Notes under the pieces: model-generated | What the model was told of the DNA's origin: nothing | Seen by the model: the letters and a program-made list of their open reading frames with translations, nothing else | The model's database searches: none | DNA from: SVTX01 sp045585895 | GTDB taxonomy: Bacteria; Bacillota; Clostridia; Oscillospirales; CAG-272 | Assembly: GCA_045585895.1 (NCBI GenBank) | Contig: JAZMZI010000108.1 | Coordinates: forward strand, 1 to 49,685 | Reading direction: 5' to 3' | Length of the DNA: 49,685 nucleotides | Position numbers and translations under genes: made by a program | Shown: positions 32,991-42,731 of the stretch, in pieces | Position numbering within the stretch: position 1 is the first letter of the stretch | Layout: each line of letters opens with the position of its first letter

Positions 32991-34385
32991 ATGAAAGGCT
33001 TGAAAACGATATATATCTGCTCTAATTGCAGCTATCATTCCTCAAAATGGATGGGTAAATGCCCTTCCTGCTCAAAGTGGAACACTTTCGTTGAGGACGT
33101 TATAGATACGTCTCCTACAGACAGTTCTGTTCCAAAGAGAAAAAGTATGATAGCGAGCAACACCGATAACCACGCACTTTCGTACAGCGATCTTGAAATA
33201 CCCGAATATATCAGATCCTGCACGGGACTTTCCGAACTTGACAGAGTACTCGGAGGCGGTCTCGTTCACGGTTCGGTCGTGCTTATTTCGGGTGAACCCG
33301 GAATCGGAAAATCCACTCTGCTTATGCAGATCTCCGAGTGTCTCGGAGAAAGCCGCAAGGTACTTTACATATCAGGCGAGGAATCGGGCGGTCAGCTCAA
33401 GCTCAGAGCAAAAAGGCTGGGAGTATCCGGCAAAAATCTTTACGTTCTTACCGAGACTAATCTTGACAGTATATTAAAGGAAGCGGATAAGATCAAGCCA
33501 GATATAATGATAGTCGACTCAATACAGACTATTTATGACGAAGCAATAAAATCGGCTCCCGGAAATGTAACGCAGGTGCGCGAATCGGCTCTCACCCTTA
33601 TAAACCGCGCAAAAACCGAAGGCATTTCGATGCTTTTGGTAGGTCACGTTAATAAGGAGGGCGGCATCGCAGGCCCTAAGGTACTTGAGCATATGGTGGA
33701 CGCGGTTCTATGCTTTGAAGGCGAAAAGCTTCAGTCCTACAGAATAATACGAGCAAACAAAAACCGTTTCGGTTCTACCAACGAGATAGGCGTTTTCGAA
33801 ATGGGCGACAAGGGTCTTATCGAGATACCCAACCCCTCGGAAATGCTGCTTTCGGGCAGACCGAAAAACACCCCAGGCAACTGTGCAGTCTGCACGATTG
33901 AAGGAACAAGACCCATAATAGCAGAAATACAGGCGTTGGTCTCCCCCACTGCGTTCCCTGCACCGAGACGTACCGCCAACGGAATCGATTACAACCGTCT
34001 CTGCCTTATAATTGCAGTGCTTGAAAAGCGTTTGGGTCTTAAGTTCTATCAGAACGACGTATATATGAACGTTATCGGCGGTCTTTATTTAAGCGAACCC
34101 GCAAGCGACGCCGCAATAGCCCTCGCGCTTATCTCATCCCTTACCGATAAAGCCGTCCCCGACGATCTTATCGCTATCGGAGAGCTTGGACTTTCGGGCG
34201 AATGCAGAGCAGTCTCTAATCTTGAACAAAGAGTTAAAGAAGCGGCAAGACTCGGCTTTACAAAAGCCGTCATTCCCGCCAAAAACGTCGAAAAGCGGTC
34301 GATCGATACCGACATTCAGCTTATTCCCATACATAGTATTTACGAGGCTATAAAGGTATTAGTAAAGCAAAACGACAATCAATAA
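32991..34385 (+). CDS. radA: DNA repair protein RadA
   Basis: The protein of 464 residues matches RadA/Sms. An N-terminal four-Cys zinc finger (Cys10, 13, 24, 27) is followed by a RecA-like ATPase with GEPGIGKST (101-109), the family-specific KNRFGS motif (about 257-262) and a Lon-like C-terminal domain (ISSLTDKAVPDDLIAIGELG). RadA is a hexameric motor that promotes branch migration during recombination repair. ATG 32991 has AAAGGA upstream and starts just before the zinc finger; upstream in-frame codons lie in the promoter region. A 15-bp hairpin ends the gene. Confidence 0.95.
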   Translation: MKGLKTIYICSNCSYHSSKWMGKCPSCSKWNTFVEDVIDTSPTDSSVPKRKSMIASNTDNHALSYSDLEIPEYIRSCTGLSELDRVLGGGLVHGSVVLISGEPGIGKSTLLMQISECLGESRKVLYISGEESGGQLKLRAKRLGVSGKNLYVLTETNLDSILKEADKIKPDIMIVDSIQTIYDEAIKSAPGNVTQVRESALTLINRAKTEGISMLLVGHVNKEGGIAGPKVLEHMVDAVLCFEGEKLQSYRIIRANKNRFGSTNEIGVFEMGDKGLIEIPNPSEMLLSGRPKNTPGNCAVCTIEGTRPIIAEIQALVSPTAFPAPRRTANGIDYNRLCLIIAVLEKRLGLKFYQNDVYMNVIGGLYLSEPASDAAIALALISSLTDKAVPDDLIAIGELGLSGECRAVSNLEQRVKEAARLGFTKAVIPAKNVEKRSIDTDIQLIPIHSIYEAIKVLVKQNDNQ

Positions 34386-34394
34386 AACTACAAT

Positions 34395-34439
34395 AACAAA
34401 CGGCGCAAATATCCTTTTTCGGAGTTTGCGCCGTTTGTT
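34395..34439 (+). terminator. Hairpin after radA
   Basis: Perfect 15-bp stem (34395-34409 with 34425-34439) with a 15-base loop. There is no clear T run, so it may be a terminator of low efficiency or an RNA 3' end stabiliser. Confidence 0.65.
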
Positions 34440-34500
34440 ATACCAGTAAAAATGGTGAAAAAACATATCAAAGTGCTACCAATATGACTACATTTCGCAG

Positions 34501-34529
34501 TTGACAGTTTTTAATAAATATGTTATAAT
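34501..34529 (+). promoter_or_regulatory. Consensus promoter of the giant lipoprotein gene
   Basis: TTGACA 34501-34506, 17 nt, TATAAT 34524-34529. It leaves an untranslated leader of about 200 nt (34536-34736), AT-rich, in which I see no known riboswitch or gene. Confidence 0.87.
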
Positions 34530-34736
34530 ATATGCGATGATTATGTGCTGTTTTTGCAAGATGTAACAAATGTACAAAATCAAAAGCTCGTTTTTGTGCA
34601 ATTCGTTCGTCATACAATACATTTATGACCATAGGTTATTATGATACGAGAATAATCTGTTCGTCAATAAATGCTTTTTAATCGCATTTTAATTAAAGGT
34701 ATTTCAACGTTTTATTAACAAGAAAGGAATCAAGAG

Positions 34737-35258
34737 ATGAACAAGAGATTATTGCCAATCATTTCTCTCCTCCTCGCTCTCATGGTGTTCATCGGTGCGC
34801 TTTCTTCATGCGGTCTTTTGGGCGGTGACGAAGAGACCTCTTCAACGAATGGCACAGAAAGCACCCAAGGCTCCGAAAGCCAATGAACCAACGGTACCGA
34901 TGAAAGCAATGGAACTAACGGAGAATCGTCTGCTCCCGAGGGCGGTGAGACAAGTACTCCCGAGGGCGGCGAGACCAGCACTCCCGAGGGTGGCGAGACC
35001 AGCACTCCCGAGGGCGGCGAGACCAGCACTCCCGAGGGCGGCGAGACCAGCACTCCCGAGGGTGGCGAGACCAGCACTCCCGAGGGCGGCGAGACCAGCA
35101 CTCCTGAGAGCGGCGAGACCAGCACTCCCGAGGGCGGCGAGACCAGCACTCCCGAGGGCGGCGAGACCAGCACTCCCGAGGGCGGCGAGACCAGCACTCC
35201 CTAGGGCGGCGAGACCAGCACTCCCGAGGGCGGTGAGACCAGCACTCCCGAGGGCGGC
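34737..35258 (+). pseudogene. N-terminal part of the giant surface lipoprotein, broken by two in-frame stops
   Basis: ATG 34737, with AAGAAAGGA upstream, opens a lipoprotein signal (LSSC, Cys25) and a Ser/Thr/Gly/Glu linker. The frame meets TGA at 34884-34886 (codon 50), continues through an eight-residue PEGGETST repeat array, and meets TAG at 35202-35204 (codon 156) inside repeat 12, where the other units have GAG. It then runs without a break into the ORF at 35259. The unbroken frame on both sides of each stop shows one original gene. A G-to-T change explains the TAG. Translation of the downstream part would have no export signal. Confidence 0.85.
34935..35258 (+). repeat. 24-nt tandem repeat array encoding PEGGETST
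   Basis: Thirteen full units and a half unit of CCCGAGGGCGGCGAGACCAGCACT type, starting at 34935 and ending at the codon before 35259. Units differ at only a few positions; unit 8 has CCTGAGAGC and unit 12 has the TAG stop. High identity suggests recent expansion. Confidence 0.95.
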
Positions 35259-37910
35259 ATGACAGAGGAAACCAAAGAAACTGAGGAAACTCTTATCTCC
35301 GGTGATAATGCTGACCTTATCGAGCTTTCCAATAAGCTTGCAAACGGAGTTTATCCTTATTACACCGACAACCTCCGTAACGAGCTTACCATAGTCAACA
35401 CCAAGATGACCCTCGGTTACCGCATAACCAACTCGGACGGAGATATGACCGTATCACACATCTCCAACAAAGACGGGCACGCTTACATAAAGGATACTAT
35501 GGACGTATTCGTCCGTATGACAGACCAAAGCGTTTACTACGCAGGTAAGTCTGTGGATTCAAGGGCTACTCTCAACATCTACAGATACGGTTACTACTTC
35601 TATGAAAACCGTCTTGAAGGTCAGACGTTCGTTAATTCGTCCGGAAGAGTAAAGGAAAGAACTCTGCCCATACATGGAGTTTATCTGCCCGAATTCAACG
35701 AAGACGGCTCTTACGCAAGAGGTTCTCACGACGTTAACAATTTCGATATGTTCGAAAGGACCGTTAACGGTGAAACGGTAAAGGGCTTTAGCTACGAAAT
35801 AACCGGAAACGATCCTTATATTATCTTCACCAACTTTAAGGTCAAAGCCGAAGATTACGACTTTATAGAAGTTACGATCAAGGCTCCCGAGGTTACGGGT
35901 GCATCGGAGATATATATAGTTGCAGGCGGTTCAACCACTTTCAATTCCAAGCAGTTATATTCCTTCGGTCTTAAAACCGACGGGCAGGAGCATACCTATC
36001 AGATCCCTCTCTCTACGATCTCCAACTACACGGGAACCTTGTCGGGCTTGCGCTTTGATATCAACTCCGCGATCGGAACTAGAGTTGAGATCTCGAATTT
36101 GAAGCTCTTTAAGCTCGACCTTGGAAATTCTCCCGCCGACCTTAAGATCCAGAGATCCTTCGTTACCTATTCCGACAAGCTTCACCACGTGCTTCAGGTG
36201 TCCACCTTGAAGGAAGTGGAAAACATTCAGGTATTCGGTATGAAGACCGAGATCGATGCCAACACGGTTGCTAAGTTCGTTATTAAGGACAGAAGAGGTC
36301 TTCACTACGATACCCTTGATAAGATCGGTTGGAACACCGTTGAATACGTTGGATTCGACATCAAGGGCGCGGGTATCTTCGGATTTATCCTTCCCTACGA
36401 CGGTTCAGGCGGCACTATAAAGGTGCGCCTTGAGGACGGTGTTTACATCATCGAGCAGACGAAAGCTCCCGACGGCTACAAGCTTTCTCCCTCCTGTAAC
36501 TACAATCCCGAGCTTGAAGCGCAAAAAGGAAGATACGACCCCATAGTCCAAAATAACGGAAACGACTTCTTTATGGGTCAGAGGATCTACACAGATACCT
36601 ACCATACCTTCGATAAGTTTATTAACGAGGCTGAATGTGAGAGAAATCCTCTTACCGATGAAAATATTAAGGTAGACGTCTATACCGACGGCGCAAGCTT
36701 TGCGGGATACAACGCTTTGTACGGCTACTACAAGTTCAACATTGCGGGAACGGGCTTCAATCAGCCTTACTATAAGTTCCCCAACAAGCACTACGAGGTC
36801 AACTTCACTGTAACGGGCGACGAGTACAACAGAACGATGTACTTTATGTCCTACACAACCTCGGGTCAGCTTGAATGTGCAGTTCTTCTTGACGGTAACA
36901 AGATGCTTCTTCCTGTTCCCTTAGAGGTTGCTAAGAACTTCATAGGAGACGGTGAGAATACCATTTATAACAACGAGGACCGAGCATACGGTGAAGCTTA
37001 CTTCCCTATGATCGTAAACGCGGGCGAGACGAGATCTTACACTATCGTTAACCTCTATCAGAACTGGGGTAACGTTCCCTTGAAGCAGCTCTCCTCCATT
37101 CAGTTCCATACCCCCTACTATCACCTCTCCACAGGTGTAACCGAAACCAACTGTATCGTTCCCTTCGCGGTCGTAGGACCCGGACTTCCCGACTTCAGAG
37201 GTATGTCTGCTCCTCTCTGGAAGAGCCAGCCTCAGCACACCTCTGGTGGTGCTCACTCCTTCCTTTGCTATACCGATAGCGACGGAGTATATCACACCAG
37301 TGATACAACCGGAGTAAAAATCGACTCCTACGGTCCCACGTACGCTGATATCGCTCTTGATTATATCACTTCCGATGGAAAGATATCGGCAACCTACACT
37401 CATATGGAAATGCCTCAGACCGACGAGAACAGAAGCTACTATGAAATGAGGTACACAGTTCTTGAGGACGTTTCGATCACCGATTTCAAGAACAATTTCA
37501 GATTCTACTACTGTACCGATAACAACGCTACCGGTGTTTATAAGAAGATAGGTTATCTCGACGTAAATAACGAATGTCAGGTAGTTGATGCAACGACCGA
37601 CGAAACAAAGACCTACGTTCTCGGTGACGAATGTCCCTACTTCTCATTCTTCATGATGCCCGATTGGCTGAGAGACAATCCTCACGCAGAGGGCTACACC
37701 AATCTTGCGTTCCTCATTTACAATTATGAGTTTATAATCAACGGAGAAAAGGTTGACGCCAACTTCTATCTCCGCAACACAAAGAATGCTCTGTCCCTCT
37801 CCCTTAACCTTGACAAGGTTGAGCTTAAGAAGGGCGATACCTTTACAATCAACGCGATCCTTATGCCTTGGGGATCTCAGGAGCTTGAGGACGATCCCGC
37901 TAACAGATAA
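35259..37910 (+). CDS. Giant surface lipoprotein, middle segment (separate ORF through mutation)
   Basis: This 883-residue ORF is in frame with the lipoprotein start at 34737, so it is probably the middle of one protein. It starts with a Thr/Glu linker, then a long series of beta-rich modules. Around residues 185-285 a segment (FTNFKVKAEDYDFIEVTIKA to VEISNLKLFKL) looks like a carbohydrate-binding beta-sandwich. Near its end, LNLDKVELKKGDTFTINAIL looks like the start of an Ig-like domain cut off at TAA 37908. Shifting to the minus-one frame continues the sense into the next ORF. I recognise no catalytic motif. Ligand or glycan binding at the surface is a guess. Confidence 0.6.
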   Translation: MTEETKETEETLISGDNADLIELSNKLANGVYPYYTDNLRNELTIVNTKMTLGYRITNSDGDMTVSHISNKDGHAYIKDTMDVFVRMTDQSVYYAGKSVDSRATLNIYRYGYYFYENRLEGQTFVNSSGRVKERTLPIHGVYLPEFNEDGSYARGSHDVNNFDMFERTVNGETVKGFSYEITGNDPYIIFTNFKVKAEDYDFIEVTIKAPEVTGASEIYIVAGGSTTFNSKQLYSFGLKTDGQEHTYQIPLSTISNYTGTLSGLRFDINSAIGTRVEISNLKLFKLDLGNSPADLKIQRSFVTYSDKLHHVLQVSTLKEVENIQVFGMKTEIDANTVAKFVIKDRRGLHYDTLDKIGWNTVEYVGFDIKGAGIFGFILPYDGSGGTIKVRLEDGVYIIEQTKAPDGYKLSPSCNYNPELEAQKGRYDPIVQNNGNDFFMGQRIYTDTYHTFDKFINEAECERNPLTDENIKVDVYTDGASFAGYNALYGYYKFNIAGTGFNQPYYKFPNKHYEVNFTVTGDEYNRTMYFMSYTTSGQLECAVLLDGNKMLLPVPLEVAKNFIGDGENTIYNNEDRAYGEAYFPMIVNAGETRSYTIVNLYQNWGNVPLKQLSSIQFHTPYYHLSTGVTETNCIVPFAVVGPGLPDFRGMSAPLWKSQPQHTSGGAHSFLCYTDSDGVYHTSDTTGVKIDSYGPTYADIALDYITSDGKISATYTHMEMPQTDENRSYYEMRYTVLEDVSITDFKNNFRFYYCTDNNATGVYKKIGYLDVNNECQVVDATTDETKTYVLGDECPYFSFFMMPDWLRDNPHAEGYTNLAFLIYNYEFIINGEKVDANFYLRNTKNALSLSLNLDKVELKKGDTFTINAILMPWGSQELEDDPANR

Positions 37911-37981
37911 ACGCTGATCATACCAACGGTTATAGCGAGTATACTTACAGCTCGGTTATTGATGATAAAGGCACCCTGTAT

Positions 37982-40777
37982 ATGGACAAGAACGTCCGTG
38001 ACGTAAGAGAAAATACTCTTCTCAATCCTATCAAGGGCACCGCTGAAAAGGATTGCGAGGTTATTCAGTCCGTTTACCTTCCCAAGTTCAAGACCACCAA
38101 CGGCAAATCCGCTGAATTCACTCTTTCAGGCGGACACAACAACCAGGCTGTAAGAATTTACGGCTTTGACGCTCTTACCGTTCCTCAGGTCGAGGAATTC
38201 GTTGACGGTGAGTGGAAGGTTATTGACCTCAGCTCCGCTAACCATCTCGACGATTACGGCTACGGTTATTACTACGACGGATATATGGTAAACTACGACG
38301 GTGACGGAACCTATTCCTACTCCTTCGTAGTTACCATGAACAACGGAGAGCCCAGAAAGTTCAGAATTTCAACTGATAAGGAATTTGAGGGATGGCCTGA
38401 GGTTCCCGAGGATGACAACATAATTGAAGATCCTATCAAGTTCTTCTTGCAGCCTAAGGAGATCCTCATCAGATCCGCTTCCGTTTCCGCAATTTCCGGC
38501 GCTCTTCTTTCCAAGAACAAGGACGTTATTTCCCTTTCCGGACACTCCAGCGCAGCAGAAACCTACATGAAATTCTTCCAGAACAGCAAGGATGAGCCCA
38601 TCGTTACCGGACAGTACGTTGTTATCAAGTACCGTGTTCCTACCGGCATTATTACTAAGCTCAACAACTTTGAGTTCTTCGCAAGCACAACCACCCCTGA
38701 TGCTACCGGAGACGGAGACAGGCTTGAAATCGCTTCTTACACTGACGACCAGTGGCACGTTATAATCATCGACACGTCTACCTTTGAACAGGTCAAGCCT
38801 AATGATAACGGTGAATATTCGCTCAACTTCTTCCGTTGGGACCTTCTCAATGGCAAGATCTCCTATGAAATGTATATCGACGTTGCGTACTTCGGTATCC
38901 ACGACGATCTTAGCGAGCTTTACGCGCTTGAGCTTAACAAGGAGATCGTTCCTACCGAAACCCCTAAGTACGTTGAGCTTATCGAAGGCAGCAAGACCAC
39001 CAAGATCGACCCCACTACCGGCGAGCCATACGTTCCTACCTACGTTGATCCCGAAAACGAGCAGGGCTATAAGGTCTCCGACGTTGAGTATGCGGCATGG
39101 ATCGATATGATAAACAGAGCTAGCAACTCCTTTAGTATGCATAACAACAAGTCGGTAGTTGAAAAGGTTAATCCCACCAAGCAGACTATTGGCGACGGAC
39201 TTCTCGTCCTCACAGGTTGGGCTATGGCTGACGGAGGTATTGAAAAGTACGTCTGGTCTGCAGATGGCGGTAAGACCTGGCACGACGTCGTTCTTTATAA
39301 CGATTATCCTATCATAGGCGGATCCGATGCTTACGTCACCGCATACGGTAATATTAAGCAATATACGGATTCTGACGGCAACACCGTCAATCCTCAGCCC
39401 ACCGATATTGCCGCATCCAAAGTAAATTGCGGATTCCAAGGCAACGGAGGTATCGCAGCTAACCTTGCCGATTACTATGAATCCGGCACTTCTGTAAACG
39501 TAACCTTTGCGGCAGTTCCTAAAGCAGACACTTCTTCCCTCTGCTTGATCGGTCACATAACTAACGTTGAAGTATACGTTGCTCCTCCCATCGCTCCCAG
39601 TGAGACGGTCAACCTTCCTCTCACTCCCGAGTCGATCCATAATAAGGTCGTCGAAAAGGCAAGCAACTACACCTTCCTGTCCTCGGTTCTTTCCGAAGAT
39701 AAGAGCGTGGTCAGATTCAACGCTAAGGCAGACGCAGGCGACCAGTACGGACTTGTTATGAACGGCAACACTACTCACACAGGTCAGTATCTCTACCTCA
39801 AATATAAGCTTCCTACCGGATATTCAACTCACTCTGCATTCCAGATATTCACAAGCACCGTGAATGAACACTTTCAAGGAAGTGGCGACAACTTTACTAT
39901 TAACGGACTTATTCAGGACAATGAGTGGCACGTAGTTATCGTTGACGTGTCTCAAAAGCTTCTTCCGACAATGTTTGGCAGAAACGGCGAGGGCAGATAC
40001 GTTGCCAAATATCTCCGCGTTGACGTCTTCGAGCAGAAGGCATCCGAGGGAATGTACGCTGAATTCGCCGCTATGGGCTTTGCGGATAACCTTGACGTTA
40101 TCTACAAGGAGATCTGCTCCGATATGGAATTCGTTACCGTTGTCGGCAGCAGCACTCAGAAGATCGATCCCACAACAGGAGAGGCTTACGTTAAGACATA
40201 CATCGATCCCACCAACGCTCAGGGCTACACCAAGTCCTCCGTTGAGTTTGCAGGCTACATTGATATGGTAAACGGTATGGGCGGAAATAAAGGAACCGAG
40301 AAGGCTATTCGCTCCGGTATCAATAGCACCAAGGCCGTCTTTGAATTCTCCGATCACTGCGGAACCACCCTTGAAGGCACTCAGCTTCTTACATTTTCCG
40401 GCTGGGTGGTAGTAAACGGAGGTATTGAAAAATACGTTTGGTCGGCAGACGGCGGTAAGACATGGAACGACGTTCAGTTCCATATAAACCAAGGCTTCGC
40501 AAATGCAGGCGACACTCATCTTCAGCAGCTTGAAGCTATCGGAGCAGTCATCACCGATAGAGACTCTACTATTAAAAAAGCTCTCTTCCAAGGTGGCGAA
40601 GGCGGTGGTGCTACCACAGCAGGACTTGCTGCAAATCTTTCCGACTACGCAGGACAGAAGGTCAACGTTACCTTCGCGGCAGTTCCCAAGACCGACACCG
40701 ACGGACTTTGCATCATGCTCAATGTAACCGGCGTGTATGTTCCCGTTATCGAAGCAACCGAAGAGCCCGCAACTTAA
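37982..40777 (+). CDS. Giant surface lipoprotein, C-terminal segment with two ~390-residue repeats
   Basis: This 931-residue ORF is open from about 37907 and has a nominal ATG at 37982 with no ribosome-binding site, consistent with being the 3' part of the frameshifted gene. It holds two long homologous units, about residues 145-540 and 550-920. Shared marks are KIDPTTGEPYVPTYVDP against KIDPTTGEAYVKTYIDP, and GGIEKYVWSADGGKTW, which occurs in both and resembles a BNR or Ig-type strand. A double hairpin terminator follows. No catalytic residues are evident. Confidence 0.6.
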   Translation: MDKNVRDVRENTLLNPIKGTAEKDCEVIQSVYLPKFKTTNGKSAEFTLSGGHNNQAVRIYGFDALTVPQVEEFVDGEWKVIDLSSANHLDDYGYGYYYDGYMVNYDGDGTYSYSFVVTMNNGEPRKFRISTDKEFEGWPEVPEDDNIIEDPIKFFLQPKEILIRSASVSAISGALLSKNKDVISLSGHSSAAETYMKFFQNSKDEPIVTGQYVVIKYRVPTGIITKLNNFEFFASTTTPDATGDGDRLEIASYTDDQWHVIIIDTSTFEQVKPNDNGEYSLNFFRWDLLNGKISYEMYIDVAYFGIHDDLSELYALELNKEIVPTETPKYVELIEGSKTTKIDPTTGEPYVPTYVDPENEQGYKVSDVEYAAWIDMINRASNSFSMHNNKSVVEKVNPTKQTIGDGLLVLTGWAMADGGIEKYVWSADGGKTWHDVVLYNDYPIIGGSDAYVTAYGNIKQYTDSDGNTVNPQPTDIAASKVNCGFQGNGGIAANLADYYESGTSVNVTFAAVPKADTSSLCLIGHITNVEVYVAPPIAPSETVNLPLTPESIHNKVVEKASNYTFLSSVLSEDKSVVRFNAKADAGDQYGLVMNGNTTHTGQYLYLKYKLPTGYSTHSAFQIFTSTVNEHFQGSGDNFTINGLIQDNEWHVVIVDVSQKLLPTMFGRNGEGRYVAKYLRVDVFEQKASEGMYAEFAAMGFADNLDVIYKEICSDMEFVTVVGSSTQKIDPTTGEAYVKTYIDPTNAQGYTKSSVEFAGYIDMVNGMGGNKGTEKAIRSGINSTKAVFEFSDHCGTTLEGTQLLTFSGWVVVNGGIEKYVWSADGGKTWNDVQFHINQGFANAGDTHLQQLEAIGAVITDRDSTIKKALFQGGEGGGATTAGLAANLSDYAGQKVNVTFAAVPKTDTDGLCIMLNVTGVYVPVIEATEEPAT

Positions 40778-40802
40778 TATAATTAAATCGCACGATTCCT
40801 CT

Positions 40803-40862
40803 GGGAGCTTGCTCATATGAGCAAGCTCCCTTCAATTTCCTCCTTCGGGAGGAAATTTTTTT
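40803..40862 (+). terminator. Double hairpin terminator
   Basis: A perfect 28-nt palindrome (40803-40830) with no free loop bases, followed by a 10-bp stem with TTCG loop (40834-40843 with 40848-40857) and a T run. Confidence 0.9.
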
Positions 40863-40891
40863 GCCGATTGGAAAAATCGTAGGATAACCTA

Positions 40892-40920
40892 TTTACAAGA
40901 TATATTTTTTGTGGTATAAT
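40892..40920 (+). promoter_or_regulatory. Promoter of the TerB-ATPase-helicase operon
   Basis: TTTACA 40892-40897, 17 nt, TATAAT 40915-40920, about 38 nt before the first gene. Confidence 0.82.
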
Positions 40921-40958
40921 AATATATTACAGAAAAACAACGGAAAGGAGGAGCTATT

Positions 40959-42719
40959 ATGCCCGAAAAGGACAAAAACGGAATTGAAAACGACGATTTT
41001 TGGAATCTTGACGAATTTGCCGTAAAAAGACCTTCTTCATTACCGCCAAAGCAATTTTCAAAAAGCGCCGTTGAAGCAGTCAGTATCGATATAGAAGCTC
41101 CTTCAAAAAAAAGCGTTGGATATTCTGACGGTAAGCTCACTTCAAGAATTGAGAACGACCAAGGCACTATCACGAGATTTATCCCTCCTCACAAGGATTC
41201 GGTTTATACAAAAAAATACGTCTTATTTGAGTATGAACCGAAAAATCCTTTGATAAGATCGGTAAAGCTCTGCTCCGACCGCCTCGGCGACCAAATTTTT
41301 TCCGACGGTAATCTCTTTATGCGAGAAAGGCGCGCGCTGCTCCACAGAACTGTATCCGAATCGCCCTACACCTCATACTATTCATATTCCCCACGTTACT
41401 CTCAGATGAGCCGAGCGCAGTTGAATTACTACCTTTGGTGGCGCGAAAATACGAGAAACGGCGTATTCCTTAAAGCTGACGAATCCTATATAATTCTTTA
41501 TGCCTACGAGCTTGCGGCGACAGGTGAAAATGAGGACAAGCAGGCAGCTCTCAGAATGCTTTGCAGCCTTCTCACCAATTATACCGACAAAGACGTAAAC
41601 GTCGTCTTTAAGATGATGATAAGAGACGTTATATGCGATTTTTGTCTCGTTCACGGACTTTCCCTGCCTCTTGACGAGCTTAAAATCTTAGGCCGTCAGC
41701 TTATATCGAATTCTTATCTCCCCGAATTTTTCGTAGACCTTTCGGAGCGGAACCGTGACGCGGCGATAGAGCTTGGGATCTCAGCAATATCCATGTACGA
41801 TTACCGAAAGAGCAAGTTTTATTCTCCCGAAACCTCGGATCTGTTTAAAAAGGCTATGAACGGTTCGGTTGCGGCAGTATTCTCCGACAACTCGGCTTTT
41901 AATGCCGTAACGGCTTTTACGGGCGGCGTTTACGGTTGCGTTACGACGGAACGACATCCCTTTGCGCGTATGGTGAACGTCGTAAACAAAAGCGTTCGCC
42001 TTGAGGTGACCTACTATCAGCTCTCCAACATTCAATCGGCTATAACCGACGCTATGCGTTACTCCGAAAACAGGCTCCGGGAGCATCTGGGTATAAAAAA
42101 CAAGCTTCATATCATGTCTGTTAATCCCGCGATCAAGTCGGCGATCGACAATTTTTACGATAACGATTATCCTCCCATGCCGATAATCGACCGCAGAAGG
42201 AAAAACGCTAAGGAAGCCGAAGCCGAAATTAACGAATACGACAGGCTTTACGATCTTCCGAAAACGGAAATATCACCTGAGCGCGCTCTTGAAATTGAAC
42301 GGGAGTCATGGAATACTACGAAAATATTGACCGAGGCGTTTGCCGACGACATCAGCGTTATGGAAAACGATCCCGAGCCTCTCAACGCTCCCGAGCTTAT
42401 GATCGAGCCTGTTTCGGCAGTACCCGAACCCCAAGTAACCGTCTCTCCCGAAACGACTGCGTTTGCTCCCCGCAATACGTCAAACGGCAGTCTTTCGTCA
42501 GATATAAAAGCAATTCTCGGAGATATTGCAGACTTTATAAGTCTTTGCAGATCTCCTTCCCCTACGTCGCAAAGAGCTTTTGCCTCGTCTCACGGTCTTT
42601 CTCTTGACGAGATAGCCGACAGAATAAACGAAACCGCCGTAGACGTCTTCGGCGACATCCTGCTGGAGGACGTGGGAGGAGCTTACGGAATAATTGAAGA
42701 TTACGTTGATCAAATATAA
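40959..42719 (+). CDS. TerB_N/TerB_C domain protein
   Basis: The 586-residue protein has a polar N-terminus, a TerB_N-like region around residues 80-330 whose core reads MSRAQLNYYLWWRENTRNG then YIILYAYELAA, and a TerB_C-like region around 505-585 (FASSHGLSLDEIADRINETA then YGIIEDY). A disordered, Pro/Glu-rich stretch (about 450-500) joins them. TerB-type domains are associated with tellurite resistance and stress or phage-response systems; TerB_N/TerB_C proteins have been reported beside ATPases and helicases. AAAGGAGG precedes the ATG. It is the first gene of a four-gene operon, 12 nt before the ATPase. It may act as an adaptor; no enzymatic site is visible. Confidence 0.72.
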   Translation: MPEKDKNGIENDDFWNLDEFAVKRPSSLPPKQFSKSAVEAVSIDIEAPSKKSVGYSDGKLTSRIENDQGTITRFIPPHKDSVYTKKYVLFEYEPKNPLIRSVKLCSDRLGDQIFSDGNLFMRERRALLHRTVSESPYTSYYSYSPRYSQMSRAQLNYYLWWRENTRNGVFLKADESYIILYAYELAATGENEDKQAALRMLCSLLTNYTDKDVNVVFKMMIRDVICDFCLVHGLSLPLDELKILGRQLISNSYLPEFFVDLSERNRDAAIELGISAISMYDYRKSKFYSPETSDLFKKAMNGSVAAVFSDNSAFNAVTAFTGGVYGCVTTERHPFARMVNVVNKSVRLEVTYYQLSNIQSAITDAMRYSENRLREHLGIKNKLHIMSVNPAIKSAIDNFYDNDYPPMPIIDRRRKNAKEAEAEINEYDRLYDLPKTEISPERALEIERESWNTTKILTEAFADDISVMENDPEPLNAPELMIEPVSAVPEPQVTVSPETTAFAPRNTSNGSLSSDIKAILGDIADFISLCRSPSPTSQRAFASSHGLSLDEIADRINETAVDVFGDILLEDVGGAYGIIEDYVDQI

Positions 42720-42731
42720 ACGGAGATTTTT

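Noticed and set aside
34536..34736. Riboswitch in the 200-nt leader of the giant lipoprotein gene
   Set aside because: I found no conserved aptamer motif and no terminator before the start codon.
34730..35197. Minus-strand ORF with LVSPPSGV repeats
   Set aside because: It is the reverse reading of the tandem repeat array and has no independent start signal.
34935..35258. CRISPR array
   Set aside because: Units are contiguous, translated and have no unique spacers.
38369..39778. Minus-strand 469-codon ORF inside the giant lipoprotein
   Set aside because: No recognisable domain, and it is a shadow of the plus-strand coding frame, which has clear internal homology.
34737..40777. Stop-codon recoding (TGA/TAG read as amino acids) or programmed frameshifting in the giant lipoprotein
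   Set aside because: TGA ends several intact genes here (murA, tsaE, rpiB, ispD), no recoding signal is visible, and the frameshift site lacks a canonical slippery heptamer. Mutation or sequence error is simpler.
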